Below are positions 50,502-62,687 of a stretch of DNA of 64,000 nt, one piece after another; position 1 is the stretch's first letter; each line of letters begins with the position of its first letter. The notes under the pieces were generated by a model. That model did not search any database, was not told the origin of the DNA, and saw only the letters and a program-made list of their open reading frames with translations. The DNA lies in assembly GCA_037447605.1 (NCBI GenBank), contig CM074807.1:2510141-2574140 (forward strand), read 5' to 3'. The translations under genes were made by a program, and so were the position numbers. The DNA is from Zygnema circumcarinatum (taxonomy: Eukaryota > Streptophyta > Zygnematophyceae > Zygnematales > Zygnemataceae).

Positions 50502-53500
50502 TCATCTGGCCGCGCCCCCTTCAAGCAGCAGGGGGGGCTCTTCCCCACTTCTGAAGTCGTGCCCTGTCACTGGGCACACGTACTCCCCGACCCTGGCAAG
50601 GCACTGGACCCATCCCCCCACCTCACTAGTGAGAGACAACCTCAAATACCAAACAGAGGGAGGAACGTGCGCTCAACACAAGCGAATGAGACGGAGCCCC
50701 GAGCAGCAGCAGCAGCACCTGATAGCAGACGAGCAGGCCGTGCGGGTAGAGGGCGAAGAGCCGCGAGCCGATCCTACGGCTGCAGGCGGCGCACTCCGCC
50801 TCCTCCGTGATCACGGCCGTCCGCGTCCGCTCGGCCACGCGCGCCACCCGGGCGCTCAGATTGGTGGCGCGCGCCAGCTGGCGGACAATCTGCACAGGGC
50901 CTCTCCTTGTGCGTTACCAACCGTTGGCCACGACGGTCGTGCAACAGGTCTGGCAGCAGCATGTAAACAGTTGAGTTCGCGGTTAAGGGGGCGGACCTGG
51001 CCCTGGCGATGGCGGTGCGCGAGGTGGCGGAGGAGGCGGGCGAGGCTGCTGCAGGCCTCCTGGAGGGGCATGCTGCTGGAGAGGGCCTGCAAGGGATGGT
51101 GCCGCCCAGAGGGAGCAAGATGGAACTAGGTCTAAGAACATCTAGAGAATAAACATCAAGCAGCGGCACGTAACATAGCATGCACTGTCACATTACAGAT
51201 AGGTTCTATGCTGCAGTTAATCTCTTCTGAAGTCTGACTTGTGGGGTTTTTGACTGAAAAGTCAGTCATGGGGGGGGGGGGGCGGGGAGGGGGAGAGCAA
51301 CCAACCACCTCCAGCAGAGCTTCCCAGACAAATGCGTCAGCGTGACATAACAGCAGCATAACTGAGAGATCAAGAGAGGAAAGACGCATGTCGAACCTGC
51401 TTACTGTCTTCTATATCAACATTACAACTGCAATGGTGGCTCCTCTCAGGATGTAGGATAAGCAAATGTTATACCTCCACAACACGCAAGGAGTCGAGCT
51501 TTTCCCCATGTCTCAAAAGCAGGCGTACAGCTTCCCTATGCAAAGGCGGCTGGTTGTCTCCTGGGTGCAGGTAGAGGTCCAACAGCCTGCACCATCCCAA
51601 CCAACACATCGCTCTCCAATCAGCCATTGAACACCTGAACCTGCAAGCAGCGCAGTGCAGTGTGTGTGTGTACAAAACTGCGACATACTGCAGAAGTGCT
51701 TCCTCTTCCCGACCGCTACCGCCCGCTTCCCCGAGCTCCATGCAATACAGTTCGGCAGCCTCAGGGTCTCGTAGTTTCCTGCGTATTCCCCCCACAGCCA
51801 TCCGTCAAAACCCTGCTCCTCTCTCTGCGGCCCTAAAGGAAGAGGCAGAGGGGGGTTTAGAGAAGGGTTGTGCTCTCACAGTGCCAGCACCTGGAGGGCC
51901 GCCGCATGCTTGCCCTGCCGACGCAGCACAATTGCCTGTCCTCCCCGCAAACTTCTCCGCCTTTCAATTCCGCAAACGTCAACAGCTTCATGTGGTTGCA
52001 TTCCCGTTCCATTTCCCCATTTCTCTTTAGAATACTAAACAGTGTGAGCCTCACCTGCTCCTGCCAGAGTTCTGAGCCGTTGATGCGTTCCATGATCACC
52101 GCAGAATCGTATGCATCTGACTCGCGAAGAAACCTGACCAGCAGCTCCCTTGCAGCAGCTTGCTGTCTGCCTCTGCCCTCTCCCCCACCTCCTCCTCCCT
52201 CACCTCCCTCCTCCAACAGCTCCATTACCACACCTGTCAGAGCCGTTGCATACTGCGTGTGCTGCTCCGGTGGTGGGCTGCGTTGGCCCTCCACTAGCCA
52301 ACGCAAACCGCTGCACGTTCCAAAGTCACATTTCAGGACAACACTGCAAAAAGATATCACCCTGCTGTCATGTTCAGGGAGAGAATCAGTAGGTGGGTGT
52401 TCGCCTCTCACCTGAGGCGAACACTGGTGGGGAGAGATGGAAGCACGTCCAACGCTGTGCCTGTTCCCACAGACCCACCCTCCCTTAGAACATTTCCCCT
52501 GCAAATAGCTGCTGTATATGGCGCACAAAAGGCATGAAAAGCAACATGAAACATGTGAAGGATGGGCAATCAACCCGGTGGGAGCTGTGGCGAGGTCAGG
52601 GCCGCCAAAGCTGCTTCCTCGTCCAACTCAGCCATCTGCCCTGCCCAACTGCCCTCCACAATTGGCATAAAGAAGACGGCACCCTGCCATAGACTCCTCG
52701 ACCTCGACAGACTTCATCGTTCCTTCTTTAACAGCACATGAGCACACGTGCAGCATGTAAACAAGTTTTAGCTAGTCTCGTACGATTTGACTTTCAAACA
52801 TCAAGAGAATCTCCAAGGGTTAGGGCAAGGACAGAAGCTTACCCATGGCACGTGCTGCTTCACAAGGAGTGGTGTTGGCGAGGCTTGCAGCAAGCGGGCC
52901 ACCTCCCATACAGCTCTCCCCTGCGGCCCCTCCTCAGTATGGCGAGGACCTTCCGCCAACCGTTGGCGCGCAATGTCCGACCACACAGCCAACGCCTGCT
53001 CCGGAAGGGTTCGGGCCTCCAAAAGCATTGCAAGGGCACAATACCTTCCGTTCGCCCTGAGGGCCTCCTCTGCATCATCCTTCAAAACAAACAGACATTC
53101 AAAACTGCCCAGTCAGGACCTTGGCTGCTGAAGAGCACGTGCAGGAGGACTGTGGCTTCATTTGAGCAGAAGGAAAGACCAGCATCTTAATGTTTGAGGA
53201 TACTCTTTGGCTCACCAGCAAACAGCTACATGGCTTCTGTACAAAAGCCTCTAGAGACTGTACGGCCTCGGCTCCGAGCTGCAGGTACAGGTGAAGCAGC
53301 AAACTATCAACACCCTCCTTCTTCCAGGCATCCATCTGTTTTTCGCGTGCTCCCTCCAAGTACCTGTACGTCCGAAAGAACGGCACTTCACACTGCTGTG
53401 CTGATAATGAAGTGCTGATAATGAAGTGGAAAAAGACTGGGCAGCAGACGGAGAACGAACCTTACTATGCACCTCACGGCTGTTATTAACAACCTCTCCT

Positions 53501-55526
53501 CTTGGCCCTCAAGGGATGGGTCCGCTTGCAGTCCAGCACGGATCATTTCGGGTAACGCTTGCAAAGGTGCATGCAGGCCCCAGTGCCGCTTACGAGGCAC
53601 CTGCATCTCCGCAAAAAATATTGGTCAAAATCATGCTAATGAAAATTATCAACAAAGGCAGTATTCATCATTCGCCAATTGAGTGCAATTCGGAAGCGCT
53701 AGTGACGTAAACATAACCTATTCTACTTGCAAAGAATGCGTTGGCAATCGTCAGCCTCCAGTACTGGCAATGCTCGTGGTTGCAGCTGCTCAGTGCAACC
53801 ACACCAGCCATGTGATTTCCTTCACTCGCTGAGAGACCTTCCCCTGGCCTTCTCCTCTGGTGAAAAACTCCCAAAGGCCATCTCTTTAGAAAAATCCAGC
53901 AAGCAAAAACACCATTTTGTGCCCTCGTCAAGACCATAGACATAGACATAGACCATAGACATTGCATCGACTACTTTGAGATCGTCTAAGAGCAGCTCAC
54001 CTGGGCTCGCCACCGAGCTGTCAGATATGGGAACAAAGGAAAGAGCTCCGCAGGTTCAATGCTGCTGAGCGACAGGTGGCTCTCTGCTTCCTCAAACCGC
54101 AGCAAAAGCAGCAGCAGCAGGGCCGCCTGTGCATGGGCCTGAGCAACCCGCGCCTCGACTTCTTCAGAGGACTCCCCGGGCTGCACCTCTGATGCAACTT
54201 CAAGGGCCTCTGAGTAACGCCGCGCTCGTAAGAGCTCACGCGCTTGCACCTCCGCCGGTACCCTCTCCAGCGCCCACAACTGCATCGTTCACCCCCAACA
54301 TGGCTTACTAAAAATTGCGATCTAAAACTAAGTTTGGCTCACTCCGTTAACGCTGCAACACACTCCAGGTAAAAGGTGACAAATGTTTCAGAATAAAGGG
54401 GAGGAATTTATTTTCCGCCTAAAAAAAAGAATCTTAATGAGCAGGGGGTTAAGAGAGCAAAATAAAAGTGCACCTGACCGGTCGTGGCGACCACAACGAG
54501 CTCGCCAGCATCGTCGTCTGCAATGCACGCTGCTATTTTGACTCCCGTGGGAAAGGACAAAACCTGCAAGCGGGCTCCGGTGGATCTATGATGTACCTCC
54601 AGCCCTCCTGCAGGATCTGCACTAATAATATAAGGGGGAGTCTGTCCCAAACCCAGCGGTGGCGCAGTAAACAACAGACTGCTTCCCGACGGCTGCCCCG
54701 TAGGATTTACCACTACACCCGCTCGCTCTGCTACTAAAATTGCTTCAGTGCTACTCGGAAGCACTTTGATCAGCGGCTTTTGCAAGGAATCAGGAGGAAG
54801 GGCAAACAGCGGTGACGCATTCTTATCTTTTAAAGAAATGAGAACGTACTGCCCCTTCACCGCCACAATCAGAGCCTCTCCTACCCAAGCCAAAGCTTGC
54901 AAACCGTCCAAACCAGACCATTCTCGCAAAATTTTTGCTCCTATAGAAGAACTAGGGTTGCTTCTTCCACTGAAACTACTAACGCGAGGGCCATCCTGCA
55001 CACTAGTTCGCTGTGGAATGGCATTCCCTTGCCGTAGTTCCAATAATAGTAGCCGTGTTGCAGTAGCCACAGCCAGCCTGCAGCCCCTCCCTACTGCTGC
55101 TCCTCCCCTGCTGCTCTTATTATTCCTCTGCCTACTCTCTCGGGCCATACACAGTATACCCTTTGCAGGCAGCACCACATGACCATCCAGAGCCTGCATG
55201 TCAAGCAGCTGGACTTGACCACCACATAACACGGCAACACGCCGCAGCTCTGCAAGAACTAAAAGAGCCTGAACGGCTTGCTTGCCTACCACCACCTTCG
55301 CCCTTGCATCTGAGCCTGCATCTGTGGCTGCAGCAGACCCTCGTACTGCCAAAGAATAGCGCAGAAGAGTGCCCCCATCTGTGCCTGCAAAAACCTGCAT
55401 CTCTCCCTCCTCTCGCACGTCTCTCCCCACGGCCAGGCTGCACACAGCTCCCTCCTCCTGCTCCGCTACCAGGCGCCATTTCAGCGGTGCTCTCTGCTCC
55501 GGCAGCCGGGCCCCTCCCACCCCCAT
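50502..55526 (-). CDS. VPS3: VPS3/TGFBRAP1-like CORVET tethering subunit (CNH + vps39 domains)
   Basis: Endosomal tethering factor that recruits Rab5-type GTPases. Exons on the minus strand: 54474-55526, 54001-54279, 53473-53600, 53216-53363, 52843-53079, ~52575-52683, 52055-52343, 51880-51935, 51689-51778, 51475-51586, 50997-51086, 50719-50889, 50502-50603; about 950 aa. The first exon is a beta-propeller CNH domain. Clathrin-repeat-like helices follow: LLRARRYSEALEVA, VPRKRHWGLHAPL, KEGVDSLLLHLYLQLG, LKLRDPEAAELYCMELGEAG, LDLYLHPGDNQPPLHREAVR and HRHRQGQ. The C-terminus has the zinc-finger-like CAACSRRIGSRLFALYPHG, VCYQC and a final GHDF region, as in plant VPS3. All joins close in phase except between the exons at 52575 and 52343, off by one base, so a small exon or a sequence error is missing there. 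VPS39 is the alternative identity. Confidence 0.85.
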
Positions 55527-55642
55527 CAGCCGCTCCGTGCGCGTAAGCGCAGAGGAGAGGCGGGGAAGAGGGGGAGGCGATGTGCGCTTTTAGGGTTAGA
55601 CGATTGATCCCTTTTCTAATTCCTCGCCGCCTGCTCGCATCC
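55527..55642. promoter_or_regulatory. Very short divergent promoter between VPS3-like gene and TRM1
   Basis: Only 116 bp separate the VPS3-like ATG (55526, minus) from the downstream TRM1 ATG (55643, plus), or 53 bp if the upstream TRM1 ATG (55580) is used. A telo-box-like TTTAGGGTTAG is at 55588-55598. Both leaders must overlap or be extremely short. Confidence 0.6.
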
Positions 55643-58600
55643 ATGGCGGCGAAGGAGGGAGAGCTTCCCGCGGGCTTCACCTCGCTGAGGGAGGGAGAGG
55701 CGGTTATCCTGCAGCGAGGGAACGACGTGTTCTACAACAACGCTCAAGTAGAGCACCTCCTCTCCTCCCCTGCCTCCTGCTCGTTGAGGGGTATGCCGAA
55801 ACTCTGAGGAAGCTGCATCGGCTGACAGCCATGGGGGAGCGTGGCAGGTTGTGAGCAGAGACCTCTCCGTCGCTGTGCTGCGGACATTCGTGGAGGTAAG
55901 GAAGGAAGAGCGAGCTGCTGCACCGAAAGGGAAGAGAGGGGGCGGCAGAGAGAAGGGAAAGGAGAAGGAGAGGGTAGAGGGAAAGGAGGAGGGTAGAATT
56001 GAAGGAGGAGGGGTGGCAGTCGCAGAAGCGGGGGTGGTTACTGAGCAGAGTAAAGAGGAGGGGGTAGAACCTGAAACAGATGCTGAAGGTCCAAATGCAC
56101 ACAGTGGGGAGAATGGAGATGTTGGGAATGGAAGAGCAAGCCTGCCAATTTCTGAAGGTAACGCTCAGGAAGGGAAAGGCAACACGGGAGAATCGAATTC
56201 TCCGAGGCCTCTGCGAGTATTGGAGGTAGACTGTCTGCCCATGCTATGCTAGTTAAGAGGATAGGATCTAGCAGTAAATAGAAGCAGCAATTCAATAAGT
56301 CGTAAACAAATACGCTTGTAATTTCTTACACCAGGAGCACCTGGTTTGGGTTGCATTCCTGAGCAGGCCCTTGCAGCATCAGGTCTGCGCTCCTTGAGAT
56401 ATGCATTAGAGGTTGAAGGCATTGAGAGCATCATCGCGTTGGACCTCGATCCAGGTGGGTGCTTGCTTGGACTATTCTGCACCCTTGTCCTGAAAAACCT
56501 CCGGACGGTTGAGGGTTTACGACTTAGACTTCTGAAGGTGGATGAATTGGGAACTGCAGTGGCTGTGGACGCTTGCAAACGGAACGTGGAGTTCAATGGT
56601 CCCGGGGCTGCTGCGGTGCACCCAGAGCAGGCGGATGCGCGGGTGCACATGCTGATGCATGAAAAAGAATATGATGTGGTGCGTACATGAACTCCAAGCA
56701 TTGGTTTTTCCGCTCAAAATATTTAAGCATGTCTGTTTTTCCCTTTTGTCTTCGCTGCTCGAGGACCTTCTCATGATGCTCCTAAGTGGTGGTTGATGTG
56801 CAGAATAGTGTGGCTTGCTCTGAATTGCAAACTTACGAGTCATGAGAAGTAGTTTTTTTTTCTTAAGCAAATGACAATCTTCCTTGCCGTCAGTTTTTGA
56901 AACCGCTGGGTTGAAAGGGCAGAGGAACTGTTCCTCAGAATTGGTGACAAACTGAAACTATGCGTCTCAGATTGCAATCAATCCTATAGCTCCCGAACTC
57001 ACCTGATATCTCTTTGAATTTCAGGACTAGCTCTGACAAAATTAGGTGAGGTTGATCAGACGCGATGATCAGCTGAAGCTGGAAATGGTTTTCAACCCTT
57101 CATAACCTGCTAGACATGAAGCTGAAAGTAGCGCCTTCAATTGACACTGCCAGCATCAGTGACCATCACGAGTACTAGGATTGTTTTGAGAAACCCTTCA
57201 GCTGACATAGCCGACTCTTGAGTTCAAGAAAGGCACTGAGGAAGTTGCCGTTTGCTTCGATGAACTCGAAGGAGGTTAAGAAGGCAGTTTCCTTTCAAGC
57301 AATATCCGTAAACTGTTGTTATCAGCCATTCTAGGCCGAAGAATGATAAGGAGAATGCACATGGGATCACAAAAGCCCATAGAATGCTCATTCCCGCAAG
57401 CAAGCCAGTTCTTCTATCTAGTAGAATTGAGGTTGAACGGCCGTCTGTCTATAAAGCTCTCAAGAGCTGCTCAGATTCACAGATCAACATGTCCATTCGT
57501 AATGTTTTATGTGTATGGAGGAAGCAAAGAGACCTCCCCTTTCTGGTAAATGGAATTCATTGATAGGCCAATCACTTCTGACGTTCGGCTTTGTTGCCTT
57601 TATGACGATTGATACTTCAATTTAGCATGTAGTATGGGCTTATTGCAGGTGGACCTCGACCCTTACGGATCTCCCTGCACCTTTTTAGACTCCGCTGTTC
57701 AATCCGTGGCCGACGGCGGCTTGCTCATGTGCACTGCCACCGACATGGCGGTGCTCTGCGGCAACAACGGCGAAGTCTGCTACTCCAAGTGAGGCTTTAG
57801 GAAGCAGCTGCCGCTTGAACGGAGCAGTTCTTTGTTCAAAATCAGTGTTCTGATTTTGTTTGATTTCTCCGGGTGCAGGTATGGGGCCTATCCCATGCGG
57901 GCAAAGTATTGCCATGAAATGGCTCTGCGCATTCTGTTGGCCTCCATTGAAGTCAGTTTTCATATTCCTTGGCCCTTGATGTGTCCGATTGCTTTGTTTT
58001 TTGTTTCTCCGGTTTTGACCTCGACCTTTTTATTCCCTTCTAGCTATCCATATATTGCCAAAGCTGACTGCTATTGCTATTGTTACACTCTGTGCAGAGC
58101 CACGCGAACCGCTATAAACGCCACATTGTGCCAGTTCTCTCGCTTTCCATTGACTTCTACATCCGGGTGTTCGTGCGTGTTTACACGTGCGTTCCTCTCC
58201 TTCTTTCGCTCGTGTTTTTCCTTCCCATAAGATGTCCCCACCATCCAATCGACTGTCTAGTTTCACAATCTGATTGGCAGCCTCCTTTCCGCATGCAGCT
58301 CAGCCATAGCCATGAAGGCGAGCCCTAGCAAACTGGCCCACGTGTTTCAGTGCGTTGGCTGCGACGCCTTCCACCTTCAGCCAGTGGGCCGCATAGCCAC
58401 AAAGGTAGGCGGCCGGCTGCATTCGAATACAGATTGCACACGACCTTCACTCGGTCTGACTTTCACACTGCGTTTTGTCCGCTGCAATCTCGACCCGTCG
58501 ATTGTGGGAATAGCCTTCTATACGACAATGGGGGCTCCTCAAGTGCTCTCAATCAGGAGGTGATCGTTGTTGCAGGGCAGCGCTCTGCGTTACATGCCGG

Positions 58601-59678
58601 GTTTGGGCCCTCCTGTGAGCCCCACGTGTGAGGAATGTGGGAAGTCTTTCCATTTAGGAGGGCCAATGTGGTCGGCTCCAATCCATGACGCTCACTGGCT
58701 AAAGTCAACCCTTGCCAGTGTGCGGCAGAATGCAAAACGCTATCCTGCCTACAATAAGATTCATGCCATTCTCACTGCTGCCTCCGAGGTATGCTCAGCA
58801 CCTCACTGCTTGAAGCCCCCTCTCGTAAATCGTTCACCAGGTTTTCCATTCAATGGAGATATCCGACCGACCTTTGACAAAGAGGGTGAAATGGGGCCGT
58901 GCTTTCTGCAGGAGTTGCTGGATGTGCCGCTTTTTGTGAGCCTTCATGGCCTCAGCGCAACCCTCAAGTGCACTCCTCCCGCTGCAATCATTTTCCGCTC
59001 AGCCCTCGCCAATGCCGGCTTCCGTACTTCCGGCTCACATTCAAACGCCCTTGCTCTCAAGACGGATGCCCCCATGCATGTGCTGTGGGACATCATGCGC
59101 TGTTGGGTCAGTGCTCTCCTCTTGCTAGGGGAAAAGCAGCGTGGGGGGGAATGCCGGTCCGACTGCAGGCTTACATTTGGTGTTGGTGAGAGTTGAGTTT
59201 GCAGGTGAAGACTCATCCTGTGAAGCCTCAGCCGGAGGAGAGCCCGGGGTTCGCCATTCTGAAAAAGGAGCCTCAGCTGCAGGTGGGTTTCAATCCTTTT
59301 TGCCAGCAGCAGTCCAATAGATGATCGTCCGCAGCAATTTGATTGGTTCACGATCCATGCTGATGTTGGGACATACAAAACGGCTGACAGTTCACACACT
59401 GCGCCTGCCTCCTGCAGGCCAACTTTGCTCGTTCGAGTGCCGCCATCAGCTATGCGCAAGCCAACGGAGTGCCTCGCTTCCTCCCCAACCCGCAGCAGTT
59501 TTGGGGGCCAAAACCACGAGCTGGGCGCCACCTGTCAGCGAAGCACCGCCCTTCCACGGGACTCACTCCGAAAGATGGGTCGCCAGGAGAAGCAGGAGCG
59601 CCTCCTGCCAAGCGTGCCAGAGGGGAAGGCAGTGCGGATGAAGCTGTCCCAGATGTCATGGAGCCCTCAGGAAATTGA
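55580..59678 (+). CDS. TRM1: tRNA (guanine26-N2)-dimethyltransferase
   Basis: Methylates G26 of tRNAs using S-adenosylmethionine. Twelve exons: 55580-55747, 55848-56225, 56367-56454, 56560-56678, 57649-57788, 57879-57951, 58098-58186, 58299-58404, 58576-58788, 58912-59106, 59205-59282, 59418-59678; phases close, 635 aa from ATG 55580 or 614 from ATG 55643. Motifs: [134 protein letters not shown] and [19 protein letters not shown]. The paired CxxC motifs bind zinc in this family. The long form adds [21 protein letters not shown], which looks like a mitochondrial presequence. A Lys/Glu-rich linker of ~90 residues lies within exon 2. Confidence 0.96.
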
Positions 59679-61133
59679 AAGCAGAAGGCCTTTTTTTTTG
59701 GTTCGGTGGTCTTGCAACGTTTGTTGGACCTGTGGGATATGCGCTTTCTTTCCTTTCCTTTCCTTTCTTTCTCGTTGGCCCCTCTTGAGCTGTTGTGTCT
59801 TGCTTCAACAAGTTCTTCGCCTCCTCGTGAAGCACCTTGGGGCATCGACGTGGTGCGGGAGTGGCTGGGTTCCTGAAACGCTTTCAACAACTAAAAAGGA
59901 AGAGGCGTGTTTGCAACCGGTGTGTGCTCTCGAGATGCAAAACCGCACACCGTGCACCAAGTGTGTGACGGCGAGCAGGCTGCGGCTCATTCACACATAC
60001 CGCCGAGTGCACTGCAATTGGTCGAGTCCAAAGTGAGAGGGAGAAACGAACCCAGAGTCAAAACGGTTCATTCGACGATTCTCATTCTCGTGCACTGCAC
60101 TGCGACGCTCACAAAATCAACTTTGTCACCGCCGCAGGGTCCATTTTGAAATTGACAGTAGGATCCCTCGCAGAGCGCACTCGCGGTTTGACGTGACGTG
60201 ACGTGACTGCATCTGCCCCCCTTCCGGTCTTCGGTGCGACGCCATGATGGCCTGCCGCGACCTGTTGCGCTTGCGACCGTACGTCTCTGTACGGCATTGT
60301 ACGGCCTGTCTTCCCCACCACGAGGACAAGGGCGCCCAAAGGCGCCAAGGAAGAAAGTCGCAGCGCGCGCCCACCGGGAAGGGCCACCCGTAAGGCAGAG
60401 GCAACGAGCGGCCTCCTGCCGAACGAGCCGACTGAAGGAAGAAAGGAAGTGAACCAAACCAAGCAGTAGGGCCCAACACGGCTTGGAGGGATCCCCAGAC
60501 GATGGCTCGGCTGCTGGGCTGTGCCCTCCGCTCGTGGCTCATGCTTCTTCTGGTTCGGAGAGGCAGCAGAAGGAAGAAGGGCCACCGACCATATGGGAGT
60601 TGAGGGTTTTAGCACTGCAGGATTGTAGGTGTGTTGCTGATACGAGCAATGTACATCACTCAAAACGCACTCAAAGGCGATAGTCTCTCGACCGGCATAC
60701 TGACTGCACTTGAGAAAAAACGTGAACAGAGAGGACGATCATGAAGTAGCACAAAGCCCCAAAGCCGCGACTCCGATATTATGCACTCACAAGGACAGGA
60801 CGCAGGGAACCGCCTGACCGCTATTGCCTCCACAAAGTGTCTTATCACAAGGGGAGCTCTACTTCTAGTCCACGTAAATGGGCACCAAAAAACTAAAAAA
60901 CGCAATTCATATCAGAAAGCTACGTTCCACTTAAAACGAGGTAAATGCGCCCTTATGCGCTCTATGAAGCCTACTCCTTTTTCTTTATCTGTTGGCAGCA
61001 GTGCACCACATCTGTAAAGCAAACCTAAGCACTCAGATCATCCTACAATTCACAGCGGCAAACACCAGCAGTACAAGCACTACTGTAGCAGCAAATCACG
61101 CGATTACCTATACTGCCCTACACCTCCTGCATG
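59679..61133. other. Convergent interval between TRM1 and BZR-domain gene
   Basis: About 1.45 kb between stop codons. A GC-rich part (60,100-60,560) carries open frames on both strands without recognisable similarity. A GACGT direct repeat lies at 60189-60207. No gene is supported. Confidence 0.5.
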
Positions 61134-61440
61134 CTACCCGCCATTGCTCCCGGGCGATGTGCCCTTTGTTCTCGCTTTCTTTGACCCTGGACGCTCCATG
61201 GCTGGCCTCGAGCTGGAGGCCTGCGACGCCTCCCCGGGAGACATCAGAGACTGCGTCTGATGGGGAGGGGGTGAAGGGGAGGCTTGGTGCCCAAAGTGAT
61301 GCTGAGATTGTGACTTCAAGTGTAGGGGCATGGGCTGTGCTAGAGAACCCGGCATGCCTTGCGACATGGAGAGGGGCATGGGGTGAGATAGGGGCACCGC
61401 GAAGCCTGAATGCATGCTACCTGGCCCCCCCTGCTGCTGA

Positions 61441-61473
<33 letters not shown>

Positions 61474-62687
61474 GGACTCATTCCCTGCGCATGCTGCTGG
61501 TTAGCCTGCTGCTGCGACCCCACCAGCATTCCATTGCTGTTGCCGTGCTCCATGCCCACACTGCCAGGAGGGAGCATCATTCCTGAGCCATCGTCCTTGG
61601 AGAGAGGAGCCTGCCCTCCCTGCCCTCCACCTGGAAGCATTCCTGGCGGCAGACCATGCGGGAATTGGACTCCATTCCCTCCCACCATCATGGGCTGCAT
61701 CTGCATCTGATTCTCTGAAGCATGGCCTGCACTTCCTGAGAAACCTCCAGCAGATGTCCCTCCGTATGAGCCCGTAGTGCCCATATTGCCATACGATCCC
61801 GCCATGGAGGCCCCATAAGTTCCTGCAGAAGTTGCTCCAAATGTTCCTGGACCTCCCTCTCTTGGCGGAAGGCCATTTGCTATGGGAGATATGACAGAAG
61901 TATGGAATCCTTGCACAGCCGGAGACCCTCCAAGTCCTGACATTCCATTGACTCTGGTATGGCTCGACATTTGTCTATGTAAGCCAGGCGGCTGGGAACC
62001 CTGCAACGAGAAATATAACACACACAGGGGCCACGCATTAGTGAATACAAATTTTCACCAGGAAGTAGATTAAACTGGCATTGCCACATTGTGCAAATGA
62101 CATAGATTGTCCACTAGAAGGAAAGGTAAGCCAAAGTTCGTCGCTCAAGCCATGCATTTTTCTGTTTGCGGAATGAATCATTATCATAGGCAAATGGAAC
62201 AGTCGCCACGCGCAACAACGCCCTTGAGAATTCATTGCCGGCGAAGTTTTGACACAGCACAAATGTACACAAATAATAGCAAACGCAGATACAGACAGCC
62301 CAGATGATTCAACTTTCCAGTCTTAAGATTCCCTTCGCACCCAATTTGCCAACCTCCAAGCATAAAAAACGGCCTCCGAACTTTCACATAACTTGCGTAG
62401 CCATGCAAATTCCCGCAGAGGGAATGGTCCCTCACCGGTGCTCGATATGTTGTACCATCCGTTTCCACAACCCAGCCAGCTTCAGCTGCCAGAGCCCGCA
62501 GCACATCATTGATGTCTGCCCTGGGTGGAAGGTTATAACCGCCATATTTTCTCAGCCCAGCAAAGATTTTTGTTGTTATGGCGCGGCGCTGCCTTTCTCT
62601 GAGCTTCGTCTTTTCCTTCTCACTAGCACTAAGCTTCGCCATCTCCTCTCGACTCATTTGGGAAGTCCGAAATATGGGCTCCTTCAT
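61134..62687 (-). CDS. BZR-domain transcription factor
   Basis: DNA-binding protein of the BES1/BZR1 family, whose land-plant members bind G-box/E-box elements and mediate brassinosteroid responses. Two coding exons on the minus strand: 62436-62687 and 61134-62000; 372 aa, phase 0. The N-terminal domain reads [44 protein letters not shown] and DGTTYR. Several positions (KTKLRER-RRAIT, RADxNDV) resemble the BZR domain of beta-amylase-like BAM7/BAM8 more than BZR1 itself, but no amylase domain follows here. The rest is Gly/Met/Ser/Gln-rich with a Gln run near 61430-61470 and a C-terminal Pro/Ser-rich tail. The start is uncertain: a TTTAG acceptor directly precedes ATG 62687, so a 5' exon may lie upstream. 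Confidence 0.88.
61425..61480 (-). repeat. Gln-codon repeat within BZR-domain gene
   Basis: Consecutive CAG/CAA codons on the minus strand encode a run of ten Gln and then HQQQ. Confidence 0.9.

Noticed and set aside
60078-60663. 184-codon minus-strand frame between TRM1 and the BZR gene
   Set aside because: GC-rich region with open frames on both strands and no similarity or splice context.
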